Assembly: GCF_039522525.1 (NCBI RefSeq) | Contig: NZ_BAAADO010000004.1 | Coordinates: 124,001-188,000 of the forward strand | Origin: Salinibacillus aidingensis | Lineage (GTDB): Bacteria > Bacillota > Bacilli > Bacillales > Alkalibacillaceae | Direction: 5' to 3' | Length of the DNA stretch: 64,000 bases | Shown here: piece after piece, positions 42,281 to 49,999 of the stretch | Numbering within the stretch: position 1 is the first letter of the stretch | How the letters are laid out: every line of letters begins with the position of its first letter | The notes under the pieces: model-generated | Told to the model about the DNA's origin: nothing | Database searches by the model: none | The model's input: the letters and a program-made list of their open reading frames with translations, nothing else | Translations under genes and position numbers: made by a program

Positions 42281-42625
42281 ATGTCAGACCAGGAAATTAT
42301 TGCTAGCCAGGGATTTCGGCCATTGACGGAGTTCATGTTAAATGATGTCGGTGGGCAAACTGGAATCATTCTGTTATATGCAACAATTTTTATTTTTGCA
42401 GCTATCACCTATAAACTTGGGTTTGCACGGAAGATCCCTTTATTAAAATCAATCATTATATACATACTACTAGCTTTAGGATGCTACGTACTTTTATTTT
42501 TTGCCGTTTTATTACCAATTCTTGAGGTCTTAGTGATTTCTTCGCTTGTTCTGGCGATTTACAGGTACCGTTTAGCTCAGGAACGAAAACGAAGAAATGG
42601 GGAAGGAGTTGGAAAACAAACGTGA
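42281..42625 (+). CDS. ylaH: YlaH-like membrane protein
   Basis: 114 residues. A polar N-terminus (M-S-D-Q-E-I-I-A-S-Q-G) is followed by three hydrophobic helices at about 28-45, 55-75 and 77-93, then a basic tail R-Y-R-L-A-Q-E-R-K-R-R. It matches YlaH in position and layout; role unknown. The ATG at 42281 lies seven bases after AGGAGG; an in-frame upstream start at 42230 has no ribosome site. The next gene overlaps its stop by four bases, which implies coupled translation. Confidence 0.8.
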   Translation: MSDQEIIASQGFRPLTEFMLNDVGGQTGIILLYATIFIFAAITYKLGFARKIPLLKSIIIYILLALGCYVLLFFAVLLPILEVLVISSLVLAIYRYRLAQERKRRNGEGVGKQT

Positions 42626-42906
42626 AGTCTTTACAGGACGTTGTGTATAATTGGTTATCCATTCAGTTGGTGGCGGATGCGAGGCCTGACGATCAAGCTG
42701 CAGTTGAAACAGCGGCTTTTTTTAAACAAATGCTGGAGAAAGAACACAACGTAACAAGCATTCACGTGGATAAACGTGAGGATATGTATAGCGTCAGAGT
42801 CCAAAAAAAGGAGGAAGATCGCTCCTTTCGTTTTCCAGTAGAATTAATCGAATGTATTTATGATCAAATTCATGAAGAACCAGAAAAGTTCACCATCTAT
42901 TCATAA
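42622..42906 (+). CDS. Uncharacterised 94-residue protein coupled to ylaH
   Basis: 94 residues, soluble, mixed charge, starting at a GTG that overlaps the ylaH stop codon as GTGA. Leading helices carry A-D-A-R-P-D-D-Q-A-A-V-E-T-A-A-F-F. Two short strands follow (T-S-I-H-V-D-K and Y-S-V-R-V-Q-K-K), then a helix and a final F-T-I-Y-S. I do not recognise the family. The tight coupling to ylaH suggests the two products work together. No equivalent sits here in B. subtilis as far as I recall. Confidence 0.65.
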   Translation: MKSLQDVVYNWLSIQLVADARPDDQAAVETAAFFKQMLEKEHNVTSIHVDKREDMYSVRVQKKEEDRSFRFPVELIECIYDQIHEEPEKFTIYS

Positions 42907-42911
42907 TAAAC

Positions 42912-43200
42912 AAAGGCGGAAGCGCCCGCTTAGCGACGTACGAACTGGACTGAGCCGGAGGAGATAAAGTGAAACTACAATCAGTGGGGGTTCATTCCCC
43001 AGTGATTGTTAGTTGAACAAATCAGGTGTTTACTGGCTGTTGCCCCCATCTTACAGGGGTCTTACAGCCAGTTAACACGCGGAAAAGGAAATACGACGAA
43101 CCTTGTGAGTCGATGTTGACTTATCGGACGGAGGTGAAGGAAGTCACGCTAGTCGCTGGGCGCTGGAGCCGGACGTGGCCTAACTTGTTTGCCTTATCCA
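42912..43200 (+). repeat. Composite repeat: R1-like start plus long R2 (copy 4)
   Basis: GGCGGAAGCGCCCGCTTAGC is followed by GATAAAGTGAAACTACAATC, a hairpin AGTGGGGGTTCATTCCCCAGTG, GTTTACTGGCTGTTGCCCCC and CTTACAGCCAGTTAACACGC. The tail carries GACGAACCTTGTGAGTCG and GGAGGTGAAGGAAGTCACGC. Its R2 part is fuller than the copies at 2112, 9291 and 10090. Internal inverted repeats suggest a strongly folded transcript. There is no gene within 42907-43286. Confidence 0.75.
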
Positions 43201-43235
43201 CAAATGGTTTATTTTATAATTTCCTAGACCAGTAC

Positions 43236-43267
43236 AAAATCCGATTCAGAACATTGAATCGGATTTT
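43236..43267 (-). terminator. Terminator of ylaI
   Basis: AAAATCCGATTC pairs with GAATCGGATTTT around eight bases; A/T runs on both sides. Confidence 0.85.
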
Positions 43268-43286
43268 CCCATGTGCTATAAAATTT

Positions 43287-43487
43287 TTAAAGATAAGGAT
43301 CTTTTTTCTTTTCGCGGTATTCCCGGTAGTTGCCGGTTTCCAGTCTCTTTTCCGTTTTGTTATCAATGCGTTCCCTGCATGTATCACACATATAGGTCAT
43401 GACACGTTTTTTACGAAGCTGTTTAGCCAATAGACTATTCTCTGCAATTTTCTCTACTTTATCACATAAGATGCATTTTACTTTCAA
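43287..43487 (-). CDS. ylaI: DUF2197 zinc-ribbon protein YlaI
   Basis: 66 residues with C-I-L-C near the start and C-D-T-C near residue 36, a probable zinc ribbon, followed by a charged R-E-R-I-D-N-K-T-E-K-R tail. Matches YlaI (DUF2197) of Bacillus in length and location. Function unknown. The ATG at 43487 follows GAGGTGATC. It is on the minus strand here, convergent with the ylaH pair, separated from it by repeat DNA. Confidence 0.88.
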   Translation of the reverse strand: MKVKCILCDKVEKIAENSLLAKQLRKKRVMTYMCDTCRERIDNKTEKRLETGNYREYREKKKDPYL

Positions 43488-43584
43488 GTGATCACCTCAT
43501 TCCCCATAAGTATAACATGTAATTGAGTTTTATGTCATAATTTGGCTGAATGAGCTTCCCGACTTGACATATATCTGGAAAAAT

Positions 43585-43615
43585 AAAACGAGGCTAAGCT
43601 GGTAAGCCTCGTTTT
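43585..43615 (-). terminator. Terminator of ylaJ
   Basis: AAAACGAGGCT pairs with AGCCTCGTTTT across nine bases. Confidence 0.85.
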
Positions 43616-43619
43616 ATGA

Positions 43620-44225
43620 TTAATCTTCATTCTTCATTTGCTGATTGGATTGATCGTTCTGGGCTTTATCCAATTGTTCTTTCTTTTTCTGGTCTTTCAG
43701 CATTTCGCTGTTTGAATCAGGTTCTGTGGGTTGTTTTTGTTTTGGCGGTACTTCAGGCATGAATCTGCCTACTATAGCTGCCAGTTCATCGATGATGGCA
43801 TCTTCCGGGTGTCCCTGCCTGACCTTATACGCCAGTCGCCGGAGTCGCTCGTTCACATCTCCGTCTGCCGTTACCATCGTGTTGTTTCCGTGAATATCTT
43901 CTTTAAGGGCTTCTGAAACCGAAAATTTTATGGTTCCGACCCTTGAGCGGTCCAGTTCTTCATCTACATCTATTCCCACGATTGAATAAGGACCTGCAGC
44001 AACAGCTGTGGCCCCATTAACACCTGGTACATCTGTCGCTATTTCGGCCAGATGTTGAGCCATTTCCTGATTGGAATATTCTTTATCCTCATGGGTAACT
44101 TCCGAATCCTTTACCTTTAAGTACTTATCCATGTTATTGTCATTTCGTGCTTCTTCGTTATTCTGACAAGCACTAAGTGTGATCGCGAGAAACAAAATGG
44201 CAAAGGAGTACATAACATTCCTCAT
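43620..44225 (-). CDS. ylaJ: YhcN/YlaJ-family sporulation lipoprotein
   Basis: 201 residues. A lipoprotein signal ends at L-S-A-C near residue 20. A YhcN/YlaJ domain (about 50-150) contains A-T-D-V-P-G-V-N-G-A-T-A-V-A-A-G and V-G-I-D-V-D. The C-terminal tail is rich in Lys, Gln, Pro, Asn and Asp. Relatives are forespore lipoproteins that influence germination and outgrowth. The ATG at 44225 follows AAAGGAGG. It is divergent from phoH; both promoters must lie in the 120-bp gap. Confidence 0.87.
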   Translation of the reverse strand: MRNVMYSFAILFLAITLSACQNNEEARNDNNMDKYLKVKDSEVTHEDKEYSNQEMAQHLAEIATDVPGVNGATAVAAGPYSIVGIDVDEELDRSRVGTIKFSVSEALKEDIHGNNTMVTADGDVNERLRRLAYKVRQGHPEDAIIDELAAIVGRFMPEVPPKQKQPTEPDSNSEMLKDQKKKEQLDKAQNDQSNQQMKNED

Positions 44226-44348
44226 TATTCGAACCTCCTTTTATAAATATATTGTTTCTCATTCGTCTAACTTTATGATTTTCGTCATATATTTAAAATA
44301 CGGAAGCCTTGCCAATTCTTAATTATTAGAAACTTAGGAGGCGGCATT

Positions 44349-45677
44349 TTGGACATAACTTATGTTTTAGATACAAATGTTTTACTTCAGGATCCACGTG
44401 CAATTTTTTCATTTGACGAGCATGAGGTGGTGATTCCGGCCGTTGTTTTAGAAGAAGTGGATTCCAAGAAGCGCAATATGGATGAAGTAGGCCATAATGC
44501 AAGAGAAACCTCAAGAATTATTGATCGCTTTCGTCAAATCGGTGAGCTTTATAATGGTGTGAAACTGCCTAATGGTGGAAGCTTGCGGATCGAATTAAAT
44601 CATCGCTCTTTTTCCAAACTTGGTGAAATTTTTCTGGAGAGGACCAATGATAATCGAATACTGGCCGTTGCTTTAAATTTACACCTCGAAGCTCAAAAGG
44701 AGGACATGAATCATAAAGTTATCTTAGTGTCTAAAGATATCTTAATGAGGGTAAAAGCAGATGCACTGGGTCTGACTGCTGAAAATTATTTAAATGAACG
44801 CGCCGTCAACGAGGACAATGTTTATGAGGGCTATCAACAATGGATGATTAAAGAGGAGGAGTTAAATGACTTTTTCCAAAACGGAACCTTAAAGATTCCT
44901 GAAGCGGAAAAGAAGCATCTATATCCAAATGAATTTGTTGTGATGAAAAATGAATTAAATCCATCTCAATCTGCAATCGGTGTTGTGCGTTCAGACCGGG
45001 AATGTATAGAAAAATGCAGGCTGTCGATTGAAAATGCCTGGGGGATAAAACCGCGAAACGCCCAGCAGACAATGGCCCTTGAGCTTTTGTTCCGTAATGA
45101 TATCCAGCTAGTGACCATGACTGGAAAAGCCGGTACAGGTAAAACCTTACTGGCACTTGCGTCAGGACTCATGCAAGTAGAAGATATGCGATTATATAAA
45201 AAAATGCTTGTGGCAAGGCCCGTAGTTCCATTAGGTAACGATATCGGCTACTTACCGGGAGAGAAGGAAGAAAAACTAAAGCCCTGGATGCAACCGATTT
45301 ATGATAACCTCGAATATTTATTTGATGTACAAAAAACAGAAGAGCTTGACCAGATCCTGACCGGTCTGGGTTCAATCCAGGTGGAAGCCTTAACCTACAT
45401 AAGAGGCAGAAGTATTCCACAGCAGTTAATTTTGATTGATGAAGCGCAAAATCTAACAAAGCATGAAGTGAAAACGATTTTAACACGAATAGGAGAGGGG
45501 AGTAAGGTCATTTTGCTCGGAGACCCCGGGCAGATCGATCATCCTTATTTAGATGAGTATAATAATGGTCTCATTCATGTGGTTGAGAAGTTTAAGGATT
45601 CTTCTTTAAGTGGACACGTTAAATTTCACAAGGGTGAGCGATCCTCTCTGGCACAGCTGTCGGCAGATTTGTTGTGA
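44349..45677 (+). CDS. phoH: PhoH-family ATPase with N-terminal PIN domain
   Basis: 442 residues. The PIN domain (about 1-135) begins Y-V-L-D-T-N-V-L-L-Q-D, with the acidic residues of a nuclease site (D-T-N, E-E-V-D). The PhoH domain (about 235-440) has Walker A G-K-A-G-T-G-K-T and Walker B L-I-L-I-D-E-A-Q-N. PIN-PhoH proteins (YlaK, PhoH2) are RNA helicase/ribonucleases; the antitoxin partner found in mycobacteria is not seen here. The start is TTG 44349, preceded by AGGAGG at nine bases. The gene ends 35 bp before a convergent gene. Confidence 0.92.
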   Translation: MDITYVLDTNVLLQDPRAIFSFDEHEVVIPAVVLEEVDSKKRNMDEVGHNARETSRIIDRFRQIGELYNGVKLPNGGSLRIELNHRSFSKLGEIFLERTNDNRILAVALNLHLEAQKEDMNHKVILVSKDILMRVKADALGLTAENYLNERAVNEDNVYEGYQQWMIKEEELNDFFQNGTLKIPEAEKKHLYPNEFVVMKNELNPSQSAIGVVRSDRECIEKCRLSIENAWGIKPRNAQQTMALELLFRNDIQLVTMTGKAGTGKTLLALASGLMQVEDMRLYKKMLVARPVVPLGNDIGYLPGEKEEKLKPWMQPIYDNLEYLFDVQKTEELDQILTGLGSIQVEALTYIRGRSIPQQLILIDEAQNLTKHEVKTILTRIGEGSKVILLGDPGQIDHPYLDEYNNGLIHVVEKFKDSSLSGHVKFHKGERSSLAQLSADLL

Positions 45678-45712
45678 TGTACCTGGCTCATGTTTCCTGC
45701 ATGAGCCAGGTT

Positions 45713-46726
45713 TTATAAAGGATTTATATTACCTTTTATAAATTTTGGTAATTGAACATTCCCATCAAGCCAATCTTTAAATGAAATGATACACGGTACA
45801 CAATGTTCACCAACGCCAATTATAATACGCAAATCCCGAGGTGAATAAACAACTGTGTGAAGCGTACCAAAAAAGTTTTTATAATCCCGTAAAAATAATG
45901 GTGACGAAGAATGATTAAAAGCATGATATGCATCAATAGGTTTTAAGTGTTCTTTGGATATTTGGGATAAAAACTGTTTGCGAAGCTGAGAGTTTTTGAT
46001 GAGTGGGCGATTATACTTTCTTAAGGAATTCGTTTCGAAATGATTTGTACATAAAAGGGGAGAAGTTTCATTTGAGATTTGTTTTTCAGGTGATGCTTCA
46101 ACAATAGCACAATTTCCATTTTGGTCTGTAAGTGAAAAATTCAGACAATGTCCATGAGGCACAGACATGATTAAATCTACAGCTTCCTGGACTGTGCTGC
46201 AATTATTCAAGACAAGTCGGGCTATAGTTGTCGGAAGGAACCTCTTGGGCTGCTTTCGTTCATGAACAAGATGAATACCTGCCACAAGCCCTTTTTCGTT
46301 CATCCCGTCCAGTCGACCTGTAAGCTGTTGACTAAACCCTGCGCTTGCATATCCTTTGTCGGGATTAAGCAATACAAACTGCGCATCATATAATTTCGTA
46401 CTAAAATCATAGTTACGAACGTAAAAAGAATCATTCCCAAATGCAGAACATCCCATGAAAGGCATAGCGACATCATATCCCCCATATAAGCGGGTGGCTT
46501 CCTCTGAAGAAATTTGTAATCCTTTTGCTAAACCTGTTAACTCATATACCATTTCCTTATCATATTTTCTCAAGTTATTAAATGCCTCTTCAATGTTAAT
46601 ATGTTTTTGCATTTTTAGCATAGCATGGTCATTTTCTGTTAATCTCCGTTTTGTACCCTGTTTAAAACCAATTTGCTGACTGCTACCCGACAATTCAATA
46701 ACTTGAATCTCCAATTCCTTACTCAT
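45713..46726 (-). CDS. C45-type autoproteolytic acyltransferase/amidohydrolase
   Basis: 337 residues of the C45 / linear-amide hydrolase NTN family. The presumed nucleophile is in M-G-C-S-A-F near residue 93, which would become N-terminal after self-cleavage. R-N-Y-D-F-S follows, then L-D-G-M-N-E-K-G-L-V-A-G-I near residue 139 and C-L-N-F-S-L near 195. Family members cleave or form amide bonds (penicillin acyltransferase, acid ceramidase relatives). The MerR regulator gene just upstream overlaps it by eight bases, making a two-gene operon inserted between phoH and the ylaL-position gene. Substrate unknown; defence against or modification of an acylated compound is inference. Confidence 0.82.
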   Translation of the reverse strand: MSKELEIQVIELSGSSQQIGFKQGTKRRLTENDHAMLKMQKHINIEEAFNNLRKYDKEMVYELTGLAKGLQISSEEATRLYGGYDVAMPFMGCSAFGNDSFYVRNYDFSTKLYDAQFVLLNPDKGYASAGFSQQLTGRLDGMNEKGLVAGIHLVHERKQPKRFLPTTIARLVLNNCSTVQEAVDLIMSVPHGHCLNFSLTDQNGNCAIVEASPEKQISNETSPLLCTNHFETNSLRKYNRPLIKNSQLRKQFLSQISKEHLKPIDAYHAFNHSSSPLFLRDYKNFFGTLHTVVYSPRDLRIIIGVGEHCVPCIISFKDWLDGNVQLPKFIKGNINPL

Positions 46727-47492
46727 AGGATTCCCCTCCCATTTGTCTCACAGGCATAATGATATCCATTTTATTGATTTGATCTCCTCTATACCATTCC
46801 AAAACCTCTCCACGGGGTACCCAATCATATTTCAGCGCATATTGAAATAATTGACGATAGCCTGATTCGATATTTGAAAAATGATCATCGTAAGGGAATC
46901 CAATACATAACGAGGCATCCATTTTCTCAATATGGCCAGCTGAAAAGGTCAATTCCTGGTTTGGTTCTATGGCAAACCCAATCTCACCTTTGATCCATTT
47001 TCGGTTTCCGGATAAATATCTAAAATAAGTATTATGAATGGTCTGTTTTACAGTTTTAAGTTCATGACGTCTCTTTAAAAAAGTTTCTCTAAATTGTCCC
47101 GGTGGTGCCTCTGCCGGAAACCAGATAATATTCTCCTGTTTTCTGTCAATTAAATAAACAGTTTCTAATTCATTGCTTTCCAGATAGTTTAGACTTATCG
47201 TCAACTGTGCCTGTTTTTCCTTGATAGCCAGGGCCCAATTCTTTTTCATATTTTCTTTTTCCTCTTTTTCAGCTGTCAGGTAGGTTTGTATCTCGGTAAT
47301 AGGGATATCTGCTATCCGTAAACTCGCTATAAACTTTGCTGTAGCAATTTGATCGTGTGAATATAAGCGATATCCACTTTTCTTAGTTCGCTGCATCGGT
47401 ATCAGAAGATTCTTTTGTTCATAATACCGCAGCGCACTAGTTGGAATTCCTGTAAATTTCGAAAACACTTTAATGGTTAAATAATTTTTCAA
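46719..47492 (-). CDS. MerR-family regulator with GyrI-like effector domain
   Basis: 257 residues. The DNA-binding MerR domain (about 1-70) includes F-S-K-F-T-G-I-P-T-S-A-L-R-Y-Y-E and G-Y-R-L-Y-S. A dimerisation helix (75-110) and an effector domain resembling BmrR/GyrI (about 125-255) follow. This is the layout of multidrug-sensing regulators. The start is TTG 47492 with AAGGAGGTGG seven bases upstream. Its promoter has a 19-bp spacer with a dyad, so it probably controls itself and the hydrolase. No efflux pump gene lies nearby, unlike bmr or blt. Confidence 0.87.
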   Translation of the reverse strand: MKNYLTIKVFSKFTGIPTSALRYYEQKNLLIPMQRTKKSGYRLYSHDQIATAKFIASLRIADIPITEIQTYLTAEKEEKENMKKNWALAIKEKQAQLTISLNYLESNELETVYLIDRKQENIIWFPAEAPPGQFRETFLKRRHELKTVKQTIHNTYFRYLSGNRKWIKGEIGFAIEPNQELTFSAGHIEKMDASLCIGFPYDDHFSNIESGYRQLFQYALKYDWVPRGEVLEWYRGDQINKMDIIMPVRQMGGESYE

Positions 47493-47511
47493 ATAACCAC
47501 CTCCTTGTAAC

Positions 47512-47542
47512 ATCATAAACGTTAAAGTTACTTTAAGGTCAA
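47512..47542 (-). promoter_or_regulatory. MerR-type promoter and operator
   Basis: On the minus strand, TTGACC and TATGAT are separated by 19 bp instead of 17. The spacer holds the perfect dyad TTAAAGT-A-ACTTTAA (47522-47536). Over-long spacers twisted into register are the hallmark of MerR-activated promoters. It ends 19 bases before the merR-like start codon. Confidence 0.82.
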
Positions 47543-47689
47543 TACCTTTTAGAAAATTATAGAAACTTTAGAATTTGTCAGGGATTTCATGATGATAACA
47601 GTAAGCATTTTTGTGACGGTCCTAACTAGTTTAGTGTGTGTAAAAGATTTAGCAGCAATAGGGACATTTGGTTTATATGAGTCCATAAC

Positions 47690-47720
47690 AAAAGCCGGAA
47701 GGGAATTCCTTCCGGCTTTT
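47690..47720 (-). terminator. Terminator of the following minus-strand gene
   Basis: A 13-bp perfect stem AAAAGCCGGAAGG/CCTTCCGGCTTTT around GAATT. Confidence 0.85.
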
Positions 47721-47749
47721 GTCACAGCATAATCTGTATATTAAAATCT

Positions 47750-48250
47750 TTATTTAATCTTTATTCCGGTTATTCCTTTAACAGGTGTATTTTTATTGGA
47801 TCCATCGCCAAAATAAAAATGAAGGGGGCCGTCTTCTTTTATTGGTTTTCCTTCGACTGCAAACAGAAAATAGCCGTCTTTCAGGGTATCAAGGGTGATT
47901 TCTTCTTCGCCGTTTTCGGTTTCAAGCAGGGCGGCTGTTGCGGACTCATTGACTTCTGCGGTTTCCAGAAAGGGCTTTATATTCATTACATATGTACTAT
48001 CTAAGATTTTTTTACGCTCATATTTGGAAATGCTTTTGTTCACCGGCGGATTCAGTTTTTGCTGATAAACTTCACGATTCCACCGATTTGAGGCTTTTTC
48101 CAGTTCGTCTTCGGGATTCTCTTCCTGTTCATCATTACTGTTAAAGGCTTTATCAAATTCTACTTTGCGATCATCAAAAATCCAGACACTTGCATCAAGC
48201 GTGAGTGGGAATTTTACGTTGCCAGCTAGTTGTACGATCAATTTTTTCAC
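47750..48250 (-). CDS. Conserved Bacillaceae protein at the ylaL position
   Basis: 166 residues, soluble. It opens with V-Q-L-A-G-N-V-K-F-P-L-T-L-D-A-S-V-W-I-F-D-D-R-K-V. A strongly acidic insert follows (N-S-N-D-E-Q-E-E-N-P-E-D-E), and the C-terminal half has F-A-V-E-G-K-P-I and H-F-Y-F-G-D-G-S. Similar proteins are sometimes labelled peptidyl-prolyl isomerase in databases, but I see no isomerase motif and do not adopt that. The ATG lies after AGAGGTGAAAAA. Divergent from glsA. Confidence 0.7.
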   Translation of the reverse strand: MKKLIVQLAGNVKFPLTLDASVWIFDDRKVEFDKAFNSNDEQEENPEDELEKASNRWNREVYQQKLNPPVNKSISKYERKKILDSTYVMNIKPFLETAEVNESATAALLETENGEEEITLDTLKDGYFLFAVEGKPIKEDGPLHFYFGDGSNKNTPVKGITGIKIK

Positions 48251-48322
48251 CTCTGTATTTTAGCGTTTACAAAACAAGTATAACGGATTTTTCAGCTGTA
48301 TGCATTAAGGAGGAAAAGATTC

Positions 48323-49252
48323 ATGGAAAAAGTTACGGAAAAACAATTGGAAAAATGGGTCGATCATATTCGGATTTATGCAAATAATGGAAAGGTTGCG
48401 GACTATATTCCGGCCCTTAAAAGGCAGAATCCGGAAATTAATGCAGCATCCTTTTTTCATTTAGATGGGGAATGTGTACAAGCCGGAGAAGCCGACTATT
48501 TTTTTACGATTCAAAGTGTATCCAAAGTGCTTGCTTTAGCTGTAGCACTGATGAATCACGGAGAAGATGCGGTTTTTTCGAGGGTGGGAAAGGAACCGAC
48601 AAGCGATCCTTTCTATTCCATATCGAAATTGGAGGTTGAAAAGCCTTCAAAACCCATCAACCCGATGATCAATGCCGGTGCTTTGGCTGTTACGAATATG
48701 ATGTCAGGGAAAACGACAGACGATATGCTTCATGAGATTTTAGACTTTGTACACCTGCTTACAGGTGATGAAACGATTGATTATGATAAGGAAGTCGCCC
48801 AGTCTGAATATAATTCCGCCTTTTTAAATCGATCGTTATGCTATTTTATGAAACAGAATGGGATTATCACTGGAAGTGTGGAAGAACTGCACGATGTGTA
48901 TACGAAACAATGCGCAATTCAGATGAATGTAAAGCAGCTGGCAAAGGTTGCGGGTATTTTTGCCAATGAAGGAAAGGATATCGAGACAGGGGAGCAGCTC
49001 ATTCCCCATCATTATGCCCGTATATGTAATACATTTATGGGGACCTGCGGGATGTATAATCAATCCGGCTCCTTTGCTATAAATGTGGGAATTCCTGCAA
49101 AAAGCGGAGTTTCCGGTGTCATTATGGGAGTCGTGAACGATGTTGGTGGTGTTGCAGTGTTTGGACCTGCTTTAGATAAACAGGGAAATAGTGTTATAGG
49201 GGTTAAATTGCTGGAAATCATGTCCCGTTATTATCAATGGTCCATTTTTTGA
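48323..49252 (+). CDS. glsA: Glutaminase A
   Basis: 309 residues with the serine-lactamase-like fold. The nucleophile motif is I-Q-S-V-S-K-V near residue 62 (Ser and Lys three apart). N-P-M-I-N-A-G-A near 110 and Y-N-S-A-F-L near 158 follow, with K-S-G-V-S-G-V-I near 257. It hydrolyses glutamine to glutamate and ammonia. The ATG at 48323 follows AAGGAGG. Equivalent to YlaM (GlsA2) by position. A hairpin follows the stop codon. Confidence 0.95.
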   Translation: MEKVTEKQLEKWVDHIRIYANNGKVADYIPALKRQNPEINAASFFHLDGECVQAGEADYFFTIQSVSKVLALAVALMNHGEDAVFSRVGKEPTSDPFYSISKLEVEKPSKPINPMINAGALAVTNMMSGKTTDDMLHEILDFVHLLTGDETIDYDKEVAQSEYNSAFLNRSLCYFMKQNGIITGSVEELHDVYTKQCAIQMNVKQLAKVAGIFANEGKDIETGEQLIPHHYARICNTFMGTCGMYNQSGSFAINVGIPAKSGVSGVIMGVVNDVGGVAVFGPALDKQGNSVIGVKLLEIMSRYYQWSIF

Positions 49253-49286
49253 AGGTGGGATTCTGCTTTATTCCCGCCTTCGCTTT
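49251..49286 (+). terminator. Terminator of glsA
   Basis: GAAGGTGGGA pairs with TCCCGCCTTC, followed by GCTTTT; the CCGCCTTCGCTTTTCT sequence resembles the end of repeat R1. Confidence 0.7.
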
Positions 49287-49453
49287 TCTAAATTCTCCGG
49301 TTGCATTTTTTTTGGTTTGACGTTAATATATTGAAGTAGAAGGTATTTTTAAATTAGGTATTCGTTTACATAAAATCGGATGAAAATAGGAATTTATGAA
49401 ACTATGAGGTGATAGATTCCTTCATAAGATCGACAGGAAAGAGGGGGATGTCC

Positions 49454-49744
49454 GTGTCTTCGGAAGTGGCAATGGACCGGGAACAAGCATTGGCTATTTT
49501 GAAACAGGATGCTGATAAAATATTACAGCTTATAAAAGTGCAGATGGATAATTTGACGATGCCGCAGTGTCCACTGTATGAGGAAGTTTTAGATACACAG
49601 ATGTTTGGATTATCAAGAGAAGTTCATTTTGCGGTCAGGCTTCAACTAATAAGTGAAGAGACCGGTAAAGAGATACTGGAAAACCTGGAACGACAGGTAA
49701 GTGCATTGCATGAAGCCTTTCAAGCTCAAAAATCCCCTGAATAA
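49454..49744 (+). CDS. ylaN: UPF0358 family protein YlaN
   Basis: 96 residues, helical. The highly conserved core L-I-K-V-Q-M-D-N-L-T-M-P-Q-C-P-L-Y-E-E-V-L-D-T-Q spans roughly residues 26-50 and is followed by M-F-G-L-S-R-E. In B. subtilis and S. aureus YlaN is linked to iron homeostasis and was reported to bind the Fur repressor. The start chosen is GTG 49454, six bases after GAGGGG; it matches the family N-terminus (S-S-E-V-A-M-D). An ATG at 49448 overlaps the ribosome site. Confidence 0.9.
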   Translation: MSSEVAMDREQALAILKQDADKILQLIKVQMDNLTMPQCPLYEEVLDTQMFGLSREVHFAVRLQLISEETGKEILENLERQVSALHEAFQAQKSPE

Positions 49745-49786
49745 ACTCAAATTACAACAACAATCTGTTGTAATTTGAGTTTTTTA
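49743..49786 (+). terminator. Terminator of ylaN
   Basis: AAACTCAAATTACAACA pairs with TGTTGTAATTTGAGTTT across six bases, then TTT. Confidence 0.9.
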
Positions 49787-49999
49787 TTCCAATACATAAT
49801 CTGAGAAAAAGGTCACATTTAACTGATTTTTCAGTTCTTTCCCTGTTGATTTTAGAATAATCTTAAAAATTAAGAAGGAAAATCCTCTTTCACGTCGTAT
49901 TTATAACAAATACGGATTTTTTGATATCCAACGAAACAGCAAAAAGTTTTTCATTCTTAGAACAACAAAAAAATATCAATCACCATAAGGATGACAGTT

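Noticed and set aside
43026..43433. 135-codon frame through the composite repeat
   Set aside because: It spans repeat DNA, a terminator and the antisense of ylaI; no ribosome site.
44349..45677. PhoH2 toxin-antitoxin module
   Set aside because: No small antitoxin frame lies upstream of phoH; the upstream gene is a divergent lipoprotein.
47590..47733. 47-codon plus-strand frame between the merR-like gene and the ylaL-position gene
   Set aside because: No ribosome site, and its 3' third is a terminator hairpin of the opposite strand.
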